The notes under the pieces: generated by a model
Database searches by the model: none
What the model was told of the DNA's origin: nothing
Seen by the model: only the letters and a program-made list of their open reading frames with translations
Assembly: GCF_000282655.1 (NCBI RefSeq)
Contig: NZ_AKIV01000021.1
Span: 1 to 64,000, forward strand
Origin: Polaromonas sp. CF318
GTDB lineage: Bacteria > Pseudomonadota > Gammaproteobacteria > Burkholderiales > Burkholderiaceae_C
Direction: 5' to 3'
Length of the DNA: 64,000 bases
Part shown: positions 34,371 through 41,680 of the stretch, one piece after another
Numbering within the stretch: position 1 is the first letter of the stretch
How the letters are laid out: every line of letters begins with the position of its first letter
Translations under genes and position numbers: made by a program

Positions 34371-36553
34371 GCCCCCTGCATCGCATGCAGGTGCGCGTAC
34401 TGCCCACCCGGCAGGCCCAGCAGTTCCTCGTGCGTGCCTTGCTCGACAATCTGGCCCTTGTCGACAACCACGATGCGGTTCGCATCCCGGACGGTGGAGA
34501 GCCGGTGCGCGATGATGAGAACCGTGCGCCCGGCACAGATGGACTTCATGTTGTCCTTGAGAATACGTTCGGATTCGTAGTCCAGCGCGCTGGTGGCCTC
34601 ATCGAATATCAGGATCCGGGGATTGCCAATCAACGCGCGCGCGATAGCGATGCGCTGGCGCTGACCGCCTGACAGGGTGGCGCCGTGCTCGCCCACCAGG
34701 GTGTCATAGGCCTCGGGAAGTTCGATGATGAATTCATGGGCGCCGGCCAGCTTGGCGGCGGCGATGACCGCCTCAAGCGACATTCCGGTGTTGACCAGCG
34801 CGATGTTGTCGCGAATGCTGCGGTTGAACAGCATGTTCTCCTGCAACACCACGCCGAGCTGGCGCCGCACCGTGGTAGCGTCGGTGGTGGCGAGATCGAC
34901 GCCGTCTATCAGCACGCGTCCCTGGTCGGGGATGTACATGCGCTGCACCAGCTTGGTCAGCGTGCTCTTGCCGGAGCCGGACCGGCCCACGATGCCGACG
35001 ACCTCACCCGCGGCGACATCAAAACTGATGCCGCGCAAGACCTGCGGCGCGTCGGGCCGGTAGCGAAAGCTCACGGCGTCGAACTCGATATGGCCCTCGA
35101 TCCGGGGCATGGCGCTCTTGTTGCCGGCGATCTCGGGCCGGGTGTTCAGGATGTCGCCCAGGCGCTGCATGGAAATGCCGACCTGCTGGAACTCCGTCCA
35201 CAGCTGCGCCAGTCTGATCACGGGGGCCGCGACGTAGCCGGCGAGCATGTTGAAGGCGATCAGTTGCCCCACGGACAATTTTCCCTCCACCACCAGTTGT
35301 GCGCCCAGCCAGATGGTGGCCACGGTGACCAGCTTGCTGACCAGCGAAACGCCGTTGTTGGCCAGGGTGCCTATGGTGGTGGTGCGAAAGCCGGCTGCGA
35401 CGTAGGCGGCAAGCTGGTTGTCCCATTTCTGCGCCCATTGCGGCTGGACCGCCATGGACTTGACGGTGTCTATGCCGCCTATGGTTTCGACCAGGAAAGC
35501 CTGGTTTTCGGCGCCGCGGTTGAATTTTTCGTTGAGCCGAGCGCGCAGGACAGGCGTGAACAGCACCGAGAGCAGCGCATAGCAGGGCAGCGACACCACC
35601 ACGACCAGCGTCAGCCAGACACTGTAATAAAGCATCACCGCGAGAAAGACCACGGAGAACAACAGGTCGAGCACCACGGTGATGGCATTGCCGGTCAGAA
35701 AAGAACGTATGGTCTCCAGCTCGCGGATGCGGGCCACCGAATCGCCCACGCGCCTGGCCGTGAAGTAGGCCATGGGAAGGCCGAGCAGATGGCGAAACAG
35801 CCGCGCGCCCAGTTCCACGTCGATGCGGCTGGAGGTGTGGGCAAAGACGTAGCTGCGCAGGCCGGTGAGTACCACGTCGAACACCGAGATGACCAGCAGG
35901 CCTATGCAGACGACGTGCAGCGTGGTGAGGCCGTTGTGCACCAGCACCTTGTCCATCACCACCTGGAAGAACAGCGGCGTGACCAGCATGAAGAACTGGA
36001 GTACGAAGGACACCAGCAACACCTCGACCAGAGGCCGGCGGTACTTGACGACCGCGGGGAGAAACCAGCTGAAGTCGAACTTGGCCATTTCGCCCGCCAG
36101 CGACGCGCGCGAGGTGATCTGGATCAACTCACCCGACCAGCGCTCAAAGAGCGCCGCCAGTTCCAGCACCTGCGGGCCCGATGCGCCCGGCTCCTGAACC
36201 AGGGCCTTGTCCTGGTCGACCCGCGCGAGGATAAAAAAACCGCCGTCTTTGGCAGCAGCAATGGCCGGCAGCGCCGCCAGTGCCAGCCGCGCGCGCGACG
36301 GCTGCCTGCGCGCGGCCACCAGCCCCAGGCTTTTGGCGGCGTTGAGAATGTCGACGACATCCATGGCCTGGCCGTCACGGCTGAATTCATGCCGCAGTTT
36401 TTCGGGATCCGCGGCAACCGCGTGGAACTGGGAGAGCATCACAAGACAGGCGAGCCCGCTGTCTTGCACCGCAGCAGGCGCCGGCTGTGCAGCCGACGAT
36501 TGGGCGCGCGAATTGCCCGGCGGCAAGACCGAAACCACTGTGTTCATGACCAT
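34367..36553 (-). CDS. Type I secretion permease/ATPase, HlyB-like with inactive C39 domain
   Basis: 728 residues; GGAGGGAG precedes the ATG at 36553 (an ATG two codons later is possible). N-terminal C39-like domain (about 25-150) begins VQDSGLACLVMLSQFHAV: the catalytic cysteine of the DCG motif is replaced by serine, so it is a chaperone-like CLD as in HlyB, not a protease. Six-helix exporter domain follows (LFFQVVMDKVLVHNGLTTL), then an ATPase with Walker A GRSGSGKST (about 515), LSGGQRQRIAIARALI, LIFDEATSALD and IIAHRLS. This branch exports RTX-type proteins; the only candidate cargo seen is the Ig-repeat adhesin about 7 kb downstream. Site b lies 205 bases upstream. Confidence 0.94.
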   Translation of the reverse strand: MVMNTVVSVLPPGNSRAQSSAAQPAPAAVQDSGLACLVMLSQFHAVAADPEKLRHEFSRDGQAMDVVDILNAAKSLGLVAARRQPSRARLALAALPAIAAAKDGGFFILARVDQDKALVQEPGASGPQVLELAALFERWSGELIQITSRASLAGEMAKFDFSWFLPAVVKYRRPLVEVLLVSFVLQFFMLVTPLFFQVVMDKVLVHNGLTTLHVVCIGLLVISVFDVVLTGLRSYVFAHTSSRIDVELGARLFRHLLGLPMAYFTARRVGDSVARIRELETIRSFLTGNAITVVLDLLFSVVFLAVMLYYSVWLTLVVVVSLPCYALLSVLFTPVLRARLNEKFNRGAENQAFLVETIGGIDTVKSMAVQPQWAQKWDNQLAAYVAAGFRTTTIGTLANNGVSLVSKLVTVATIWLGAQLVVEGKLSVGQLIAFNMLAGYVAAPVIRLAQLWTEFQQVGISMQRLGDILNTRPEIAGNKSAMPRIEGHIEFDAVSFRYRPDAPQVLRGISFDVAAGEVVGIVGRSGSGKSTLTKLVQRMYIPDQGRVLIDGVDLATTDATTVRRQLGVVLQENMLFNRSIRDNIALVNTGMSLEAVIAAAKLAGAHEFIIELPEAYDTLVGEHGATLSGGQRQRIAIARALIGNPRILIFDEATSALDYESERILKDNMKSICAGRTVLIIAHRLSTVRDANRIVVVDKGQIVEQGTHEELLGLPGGQYAHLHAMQGA

Positions 36554-36757
36554 CCGCTACTCCCTCCCCTTGCGCCGTCTGCTCCGTGCAAGTCCGCGGC
36601 GGCGAACGCCCCGGTGTGCCAGCACGCAGCACTTCTACCTTACGAGCGTGCCGTGTGTTGTCTATGGCAAGCCGATAAGGCGCTTTTATGCGGTACCACT
36701 TTGGCAGTACACAGCATGGGAATCGAGCATAGTTTTCCGAACGGGGTGAAGCGAAGG

Positions 36758-36781
36758 ACATTGTCTTTGCGCAGACAATGT
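36758..36781 (-). promoter_or_regulatory. 24-bp palindromic operator, site b (HlyB/HlyD operon)
   Basis: Perfect inverted repeat: half ACATTGTC, spacer TGCGCAAA (read toward the HlyB-like gene), half GACAATGT. A TATGCT hexamer follows on the minus strand at 36731-36726, 27 bases away. No recognisable -35 box, as expected for an activator-dependent promoter. The 263-base gap 36554-36816 holds no other feature I can support. Confidence 0.75.
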
Positions 36782-36816
36782 GTGGGCGATTTATCGGGAC
36801 ACCGCCCCGGACGGCG

Positions 36817-37596
36817 TCAAGGCACTGCGGCCTCCTGCATCAGCACAATGAGCTCTTCCAGCGTGGGCTTGGTGATATTCATGCGGGCTTGCCGGTGTTT
36901 GCGGGAAAAGCGCAACCAGGTTTCCAGCGAACGCAATTCCAGCATGCCGTAGTTCACGCGCAACCAGCCGGCCGAAACGAGGTGATGCACGGCTTCGGAG
37001 AAGACACTGCGCGACACCCCGCAGACAGACGCGATGACGGTCTGCTTGACGGGAATCTCCACGGATGTGCCTTCCAACCCGTGCGTGGGTGGGCGCGACG
37101 AGTTGTAATACAGCGCTTCAGCGAACAGCGCCAGGCCCATGACCACCCGCAGCGGCGGGCTGCCCTGCTTCATGAGCACGATCATTTCCGAGTGCTGCCG
37201 GCTGCGCCAGGCCATCAGCAGGGCGATATAGCGGGAAAATTCCGGCTCGTCCTGAAATGCCGCCAGCGTGTCGGTTGCCGGCACGCACACCGCGCGGACC
37301 GGGGCCAGGCACACATAGTCCAGGCACGAGTGATAACGATTGAGCAAGGGCTCTTCGCCAAACCAGGTGCGGGGGCCGTAAATATTGACCTGGATGCAGC
37401 CGCCCTCCTGCAAAGGAACGCTGGCGCCCACCAAGCCGGAGACGATATAAGTCCAGGCGGCTACCTGGCCGCCCTTGGGCCAGATGACGTCGCCGGCATC
37501 GAAGGCCGTCATCTTCACACGGGACAGCATTTGCAGCGCAGAGCGCTCGCCGATTCCCAAGCCCGTCAACAATTGATATATGTATGCGCCAGACAT
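36817..37596 (-). CDS. Crp/Fnr-family transcriptional regulator
   Basis: 259 residues from the ATG at 37596 (AAGGGGATAGGG just upstream); the frame is open to 37629. N-terminal cyclic-nucleotide-binding-type barrel (about 20-150): FDAGDVIWPKGGQVAAWTYIVSGLVGASV. The cAMP-pocket motif is not conserved, and there is no FNR cysteine cluster, so the signal is unknown. C-terminal winged helix: VKQTVIASVCGVSRSVFSEAVHHLVSAGWL. It lies between the secretion operon and an orphan gene, both preceded by 24-bp palindromes, so it is the best candidate for the protein that binds them. Probably co-transcribed with the 140-residue gene 70 bases upstream. Confidence 0.88.
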   Translation of the reverse strand: MSGAYIYQLLTGLGIGERSALQMLSRVKMTAFDAGDVIWPKGGQVAAWTYIVSGLVGASVPLQEGGCIQVNIYGPRTWFGEEPLLNRYHSCLDYVCLAPVRAVCVPATDTLAAFQDEPEFSRYIALLMAWRSRQHSEMIVLMKQGSPPLRVVMGLALFAEALYYNSSRPPTHGLEGTSVEIPVKQTVIASVCGVSRSVFSEAVHHLVSAGWLRVNYGMLELRSLETWLRFSRKHRQARMNITKPTLEELIVLMQEAAVP

Positions 37597-37666
37597 CCCT
37601 ATCCCCTTAACGTCGGAAAGCACTGGCAAGCACTTCCGCTTTTTTTGATTTCACACGGAACACGAA

Positions 37667-38089
37667 TCAGGAGAGCGCCTTGACCGGCATGAAGGGCATG
37701 GGCGTCGTGTCAACCCACACGCCTGGCCGGTATTGGGCGTTGCGGTCTTTTTGCGGCGATCCCGGCGGCCGGCTGGGCATGAAGCGCAGCAGGTCGTTCA
37801 ATGCGGCCGCATCAGGCAGCACCGGCAAGGAAAGCACCGAGTCCCGCCGCCCCGTGAGCACAACGGTTTCGGCGCCGCATCCATCGACCAGCAACTTGAG
37901 TTGCCTCCAGTCCAGGCGCGCCGCATTGATAAGCGTCACATCGGGGCAGGACCGGCCGTTGGAGCCATCGGCCCGCCATTCAGCCCAATGCACGGCTTTG
38001 CCTTTGTCGCGCCCCATCTGCGCCCGGAGTGCCTGGAGCACCGCTTCGTCCTCCGCCAGAAACTGACTGAGCTCGATAAAGTACATCAT
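37667..38089 (-). CDS. Orphan 140-residue protein, unknown function
   Basis: Starts at the ATG at 38089 (MMYFIELSQFLAEDEAVLQAL), with AAGGGGAC upstream; the frame is open further but that part looks non-coding. Mixed alpha/beta composition without membrane segment or signal. A middle part TLINAARLDWRQLKLLVDGCGAETVVLTGRRDS looks like a Rossmann-type strand-helix-strand. The C-terminal third is proline-rich and probably disordered (FMPSRPPGSPQKDRNAQYRP). No family recognised. Site c stands about 115 bases upstream and the Crp/Fnr gene follows 70 bases downstream, so it belongs to the same regulated unit. Confidence 0.6.
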   Translation of the reverse strand: MMYFIELSQFLAEDEAVLQALRAQMGRDKGKAVHWAEWRADGSNGRSCPDVTLINAARLDWRQLKLLVDGCGAETVVLTGRRDSVLSLPVLPDAAALNDLLRFMPSRPPGSPQKDRNAQYRPGVWVDTTPMPFMPVKALS

Positions 38090-38414
38090 GATGGTTGTCC
38101 CCTTGAATGGCTGAGCAGGTTCATGTCCTGCCATCGATGGGCGTCGATGGCGGTCGCCTGGAAGCGATGAACCAAGCATAGGCCGCTCAAGAACAATTGG
38201 GCGCAACATTGTCCGCACGAAGGCAATCTCGGTGCCTTTTTGAAAATTCGCATGCGGCCTAGGGCATTCCCGGTAGCGCTGGGCAGAAACGTAGAGGCGT
38301 GATGCGCGGGCCGGCGTTGCGGAGCTTGCCGTCAACATGCCAGGTCGCGGCGCTTGCGGATGCACAGCCATCACGACGATACGCGGCAGCTTGCGGGCCG
38401 GCTCGCCGCAGCAA
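38090..38414. other. Intergenic region carrying site c
   Basis: 325 bases between the orphan gene start and the end of the FAD-dehydrogenase gene. It holds the palindrome at 38206-38229 and its -10-like TATGCT. Otherwise nothing supportable was seen. Confidence 0.5.
38206..38229 (-). promoter_or_regulatory. 24-bp palindromic operator, site c (orphan gene and crp/fnr gene)
   Basis: Read toward the minus-strand genes: half AGATTGCC, spacer TTCGTGCG, half GACAATGT. TATGCT follows at 38180-38175, 26 bases from the site, the same hexamer and nearly the same distance as at site b. If the Crp/Fnr protein is the binder, this would be autoregulation. Confidence 0.65.
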
Positions 38415-39515
38415 TCATGCGGCCGCCAGAAAACGCTGCATGCCATAGGGCGCAGCCTCGAAGGGCGGCGCCGCGCCGGTGAGCTGCGCCGCCAGCAGGC
38501 GGGCCGTGGCCGGGGCCGTGGTCACGCCCAGGCCTTCATGGCCCACGGCCAGCCACAGGCCTGGCTGGCGCGGATGGCGGCCGATGATGGGCAGGCCATC
38601 CGGCGTGGCGGCGCGAAATCCCGTCCAGGTGCGCACGGTGTTGAGGCCGGCCAGCGCCGGCAGGTAGTCCAGCGCGCGGCCCAGCATGCGTGCAAGCATG
38701 GGCGCCTCCACCGCCGGGTCCGTGGTGTCGAACTGGCGCGAGGAGCCTATCAGCAACTGGCCGGTCGGTCGCGGCTGCACGTTGAAGGCCACTGATGCGC
38801 CGTCGCTGTGGTGCGCGCTGCTGATATAGCCGAGCTCGACCAGCTGGTGGTGCACCGTGCCCGGGTAGCGGTCGGTGATCGCGAGGTGGCCCTTCTTGGG
38901 GCGTATCGGCAGGTCGGGACAAAGACGGCCCGCCTCTATGCCTGCGGCCAGCAGCACGGCGCCAGCGCTGCGCCAGCTGCCGTCCGCCAGGCGCACGCGG
39001 GATCCTTCGATGGCGGCAACCTCCGCCTGCTCCAAAGTGATGGCGCGCGGCGCCTGCGCAAGCAGCCAGCGCGCGGCATTGGGCGCATACACCACACTGT
39101 CACCGCTGACCTTGAGTGCCCCGGCCAGGCCCGGGCGCAGCGCTGGCTCAGCCGCGGCCAGCGCGGCGGCGCCCAGCAGTTCGCAAGCGACGCCGTGGGC
39201 CTGCAGGCAACGCCGCTTGTTTTCGGCGACGGTCATTTCAGCATCGTTGGCGGCCAGCCACAGCGTGCCGCAGGCGGCGAAGGCGCAATCGGCGTTCATG
39301 CGCGGCGCCCAGTCATGCCAGAGCTTCAGCGATTCATGGCTGAGCGTCAGCTCCGCCGGGTTGTCGTCCATCACCACCAGGTGGCCCATGCCGGCTTGCG
39401 TGGCGCCGCCCAAGCCGGCATCGAGCACCAGCACGCTGAGACCCGCGCGCGCGAGCTCATGCGCGCAGGCCGCGCCCACGATTCCGGCACCTATCACGAT
39501 CACGTCGGCATTCAC
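38415..39515 (-). CDS. FAD-dependent D-amino-acid/hydroxyproline dehydrogenase
   Basis: 366 residues starting at GTG 39515, which overlaps the epimerase stop codon by 4 bases (GTGA). N-terminal FAD-binding Rossmann motif [22 protein letters not shown]; typical DAO-family C-terminus [20 protein letters not shown] and [24 protein letters not shown]. In known hydroxyproline catabolism the D-epimer (cis-4-hydroxy-D-proline) made by the epimerase is oxidised by such an enzyme to the pyrroline product. The translational overlap supports the pair acting together. Later pathway enzymes (deaminase, alpha-ketoglutarate semialdehyde dehydrogenase) are not in the window. Confidence 0.87.
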   Translation of the reverse strand: MNADVIVIGAGIVGAACAHELARAGLSVLVLDAGLGGATQAGMGHLVVMDDNPAELTLSHESLKLWHDWAPRMNADCAFAACGTLWLAANDAEMTVAENKRRCLQAHGVACELLGAAALAAAEPALRPGLAGALKVSGDSVVYAPNAARWLLAQAPRAITLEQAEVAAIEGSRVRLADGSWRSAGAVLLAAGIEAGRLCPDLPIRPKKGHLAITDRYPGTVHHQLVELGYISSAHHSDGASVAFNVQPRPTGQLLIGSSRQFDTTDPAVEAPMLARMLGRALDYLPALAGLNTVRTWTGFRAATPDGLPIIGRHPRQPGLWLAVGHEGLGVTTAPATARLLAAQLTGAAPPFEAAPYGMQRFLAAA

Positions 39516-40447
39516 AGGCGTATGCCCCAGGCGAAAGGGTCGCCGTCCTCGATCAGCAAGGTTGCCTCGGCGCTCATGTGGGCGCGCCCGCGCAAGGTCG
39601 GGATAACCTGGCCGTCCTCCACGGCGTAACTGGCCTCGAAGCGGCTGCCGATGATGCTCGCCTGGTGCCAGACCTCTCCGGGCGCAAGCTTGCCGTCGGC
39701 GGCCAGGCAGGCGATCTTGGCGCTGGTCCCGGTGCCGCAAGGCGAGCGGTCGTAGGCCTTGCCGGGGCACAGGACGAAGTTGCGGCTGTCCGCACCGCCG
39801 TCGTCGTCCGCGAAGAGCTCGATATGGTCTATCTCCGCACCGCCATCGCCCGTGATGCCCTGGGCCGCCAGTGCTTCGCGCAGCGACACGCTGTACGCGG
39901 TGAGGGCCTCCAGCCTGTCGCTGGCCACGCGCTGGCCGTGTTCGCTCGCCAGGAAAAACCAGTTGCCGCCCCAGGCCACGTCGCCGCGCACCGTGCCGTA
40001 ACCCGGCACGTCGACGGCCACCTGGTGCAAGTGCCGCCAGGCGGGCACATTGCGCACGCTCACCGAGCCGTCGCCATGCAGCGTGGCCGTGACGGTGCCG
40101 ACCGGTGTCTCGATGCGGTGCGCGCCGGGCCTGATCAAGCCCATGTAGGCCAGCGAGGCCACCAGCCCTATGGTGCCGTGCCCGCACATGCCCAGGTAAC
40201 CGGTGTTGTTGAAAAAGATCACGCCGGCGGCGCTGGCCGGGTCCACCGGCTTGCACAGCAACGCGCCCACCACCACATCGCTGCCGCGCGGCTCCAGCAC
40301 GGCGGCGGCCCGCCAGTCGTCGTGCCGCTGCGCCAGCAGCGCGCGGCGCTCGGCCATGCTGCCCTTGCCCAGATCGGGAAAACCATCAATAACAAGGCGC
40401 GTCGGTTCGCCGCCGGTGTGGGAGTCAATGACTTTGATTTGCTTCAT
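39512..40447 (-). CDS. 4-hydroxyproline 2-epimerase (proline racemase family)
   Basis: 311 residues. Cofactor-independent two-base racemase fold with both catalytic cysteines visible: [12 protein letters not shown] (about residue 88) and [12 protein letters not shown] (about 237). Two thiols are needed for racemase/epimerase activity; trans-3-hydroxyproline dehydratases have threonine at the second place, so epimerase is favoured. Starts with [19 protein letters not shown], a family signature. Overlaps the FAD dehydrogenase gene downstream. Confidence 0.92.
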   Translation of the reverse strand: MKQIKVIDSHTGGEPTRLVIDGFPDLGKGSMAERRALLAQRHDDWRAAAVLEPRGSDVVVGALLCKPVDPASAAGVIFFNNTGYLGMCGHGTIGLVASLAYMGLIRPGAHRIETPVGTVTATLHGDGSVSVRNVPAWRHLHQVAVDVPGYGTVRGDVAWGGNWFFLASEHGQRVASDRLEALTAYSVSLREALAAQGITGDGGAEIDHIELFADDDGGADSRNFVLCPGKAYDRSPCGTGTSAKIACLAADGKLAPGEVWHQASIIGSRFEASYAVEDGQVIPTLRGRAHMSAEATLLIEDGDPFAWGIRL

Positions 40448-40769
40448 GGTGCAAGCCTGCGGTGTTGGTTCGGTGATGAGCTTACTTCTTCAGCCGTGCA
40501 GCACGGCACGGGAAACCGTGGCGCACCTGGCGCCGGACGGATGACGGCCCGGCAAAATTCCCGGGCGCAAGAATGAATCAGGCAAATATTCCTAAAACAA
40601 AGGGATTAAATTTAGTCATATTTAATATATTAATGAAATATTAAAATTGACTTTACAGGGTATCAAGCAGCTTGCCAAGCCGCCTTTTTTGCGCTTGGCG
40701 GGTAAATTTGTAAAACCGCCGGAACGTCCGGCGGCGAGCGGTGTGGACGCGGGCGCGACCGCCCTGGCC
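40448..40769. promoter_or_regulatory. AT-rich control region upstream of the hydroxyproline module
   Basis: 322-base gap. Positions 40570-40650 are strikingly AT-rich for this window and contain a perfect 12-bp palindrome TTAATATATTAA at 40622-40633 followed closely by AATATTAA. This is likely the promoter/operator of the epimerase gene (minus strand). The rest (40660-40769) lies behind the stop codon of the receiver-like gene and shows nothing else. Confidence 0.45.
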
Positions 40770-41270
40770 TCAGAGCGCAGCGAGACTCAGTTCCCGGGGA
40801 GCGTCCATCCTGGAGATCCTGCGCCGCTGGGGCCTGGAAAAAGCACAGGCACCGAGAATATGCAGGAGATCCTCCTGCACAAAGGAAGTGCCCAGGTACA
40901 TCGGGCTGACGCGGGAGAGCTGGGTGCGGAAGTGGTCGATGAGCGCGCGCCGGCAAGTGACGGGTATGACGGTGACGGCGCGGGACGCCGCCAGCTGCGC
41001 CAGAAAAGCTTCCATCGCCGTGCTTCGGTTTGCGCTCATGTGCTGCTCGCGCAGGCGCACAAAAACCACACAATGCCGGAAGGTCTCGAACATCCACGGC
41101 GCGCCCGTCAGCGGCGTGGCGTCTATGCGCGTGATCAGCCTCGAGGCGGACAGCATTTGCAGCCGGCTGTGAAAATCCTCGACGGCGAGTTCGTGAAACT
41201 CCACGAGCAGCACGCGAACACCAATTCCTTTGTGCAAGGTATTGAATTCAAAAGAGTCTCTGGCACTCAT
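40770..41270 (-). CDS. Receiver-like protein without output domain, unknown function
   Basis: 166 residues from the ATG at 41270 (AGGGGATACCT upstream, nearly the same ribosome-binding sequence as the crp/fnr gene). Strand-helix pattern resembles a response-regulator receiver: VRVLLVEFHELAVEDFHSRL, RLITRIDATPL, RHCVVFVRL, MEAFLAQLAASRAVTVIPVT, YLGTSFVQEDLLHIL. The acidic pocket and the phospho-accepting aspartate are not in place, so it would be a pseudo-receiver; the assignment is by pattern only. The C-terminus is basic (SRPQRRRISRMD). Site d lies about 113 bases upstream. Confidence 0.5.
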   Translation of the reverse strand: MSARDSFEFNTLHKGIGVRVLLVEFHELAVEDFHSRLQMLSASRLITRIDATPLTGAPWMFETFRHCVVFVRLREQHMSANRSTAMEAFLAQLAASRAVTVIPVTCRRALIDHFRTQLSRVSPMYLGTSFVQEDLLHILGACAFSRPQRRRISRMDAPRELSLAAL

Positions 41271-41382
41271 AGGTATCCCCTGCTTCGCCGAGGCCTGGTG
41301 CGGATTGACTAAGAGGAACATGGGCGGCACCAGCCGGTCGGCGTCGCCGCAGTGTCTGCGAGAACGCCGGGATGTACAGGGG

Positions 41383-41406
41383 ACTTTGTCTACGCGCGGG
41401 CAATGC
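41383..41406 (-). promoter_or_regulatory. 24-bp palindromic operator, site d (receiver-like gene)
   Basis: Read toward the minus-strand gene: half GCATTGCC, spacer CGCGCGTA, half GACAAAGT. More degenerate than sites a-c, and only a poor -10-like sequence (GACACT, 41356-41351) is at the usual distance. Confidence 0.5.
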
Positions 41407-41488
41407 TTGCCGGAAAACACAACTATTTATGTATGCCCCGCAAGCTTTCTGGCGCCGGGCGTCCGCAAGAATTTCCGCTGATCAACAC

Positions 41489-41544
41489 TAAATGTCCGCA
41501 GAAACACATTGTCGGCTTGCCCACGCCGGCACGATTTTTACAAT
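41489..41544 (+). promoter_or_regulatory. Palindromic operator site e plus sigma-70-like promoter of a probable small RNA
   Basis: Site e (41489-41512) read on the plus strand: half TAAATGTC, spacer CGCAGAAA (identical to site a), half CACATTGT. TACAAT at 41539-41544 is a good -10 box 27 bases after the site; TTGCCC at 41517-41522 sits 16 bases upstream of it as a possible -35. Transcription would start near 41551. Confidence 0.6.
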
Positions 41545-41550
41545 GACCAC

Positions 41551-41645
41551 GACGCTCCGGCGTTCCTTGTTCTCATCCCAGACAAGGCTGCTGTCAAGCA
41601 GTTCAAGCCCCTGCAGTGACCTCTACTGCAGGGGCTTTTTTTGGG
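41551..41645 (+). ncRNA. Candidate small RNA with own promoter and intrinsic terminator
   Basis: About 95 nt between the TACAAT promoter and a strong terminator at 41606-41645. Two small hairpins are possible before the terminator: CCTTGT/ACAAGG (around 41566-41589) and CTGC/GCAG. There is no ribosome-binding site or ORF in it that ends before the terminator. No family recognised; 5' end and strand come only from the sequence signals. Confidence 0.5.
41606..41645 (+). terminator. Strong intrinsic terminator, plus strand
   Basis: AAGCCCCTGCAG and CTGCAGGGGCTT pair perfectly (12 bp) around a 9-base loop, followed by a run of seven T. On the minus strand there is no T run, so it works for plus-strand transcription. 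No plus-strand protein gene precedes it, which points to a non-coding transcript. Confidence 0.85.
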
Positions 41646-41680
41646 CACCTGAACGAACAGGCGGCCGAACAGCGTCCCGG

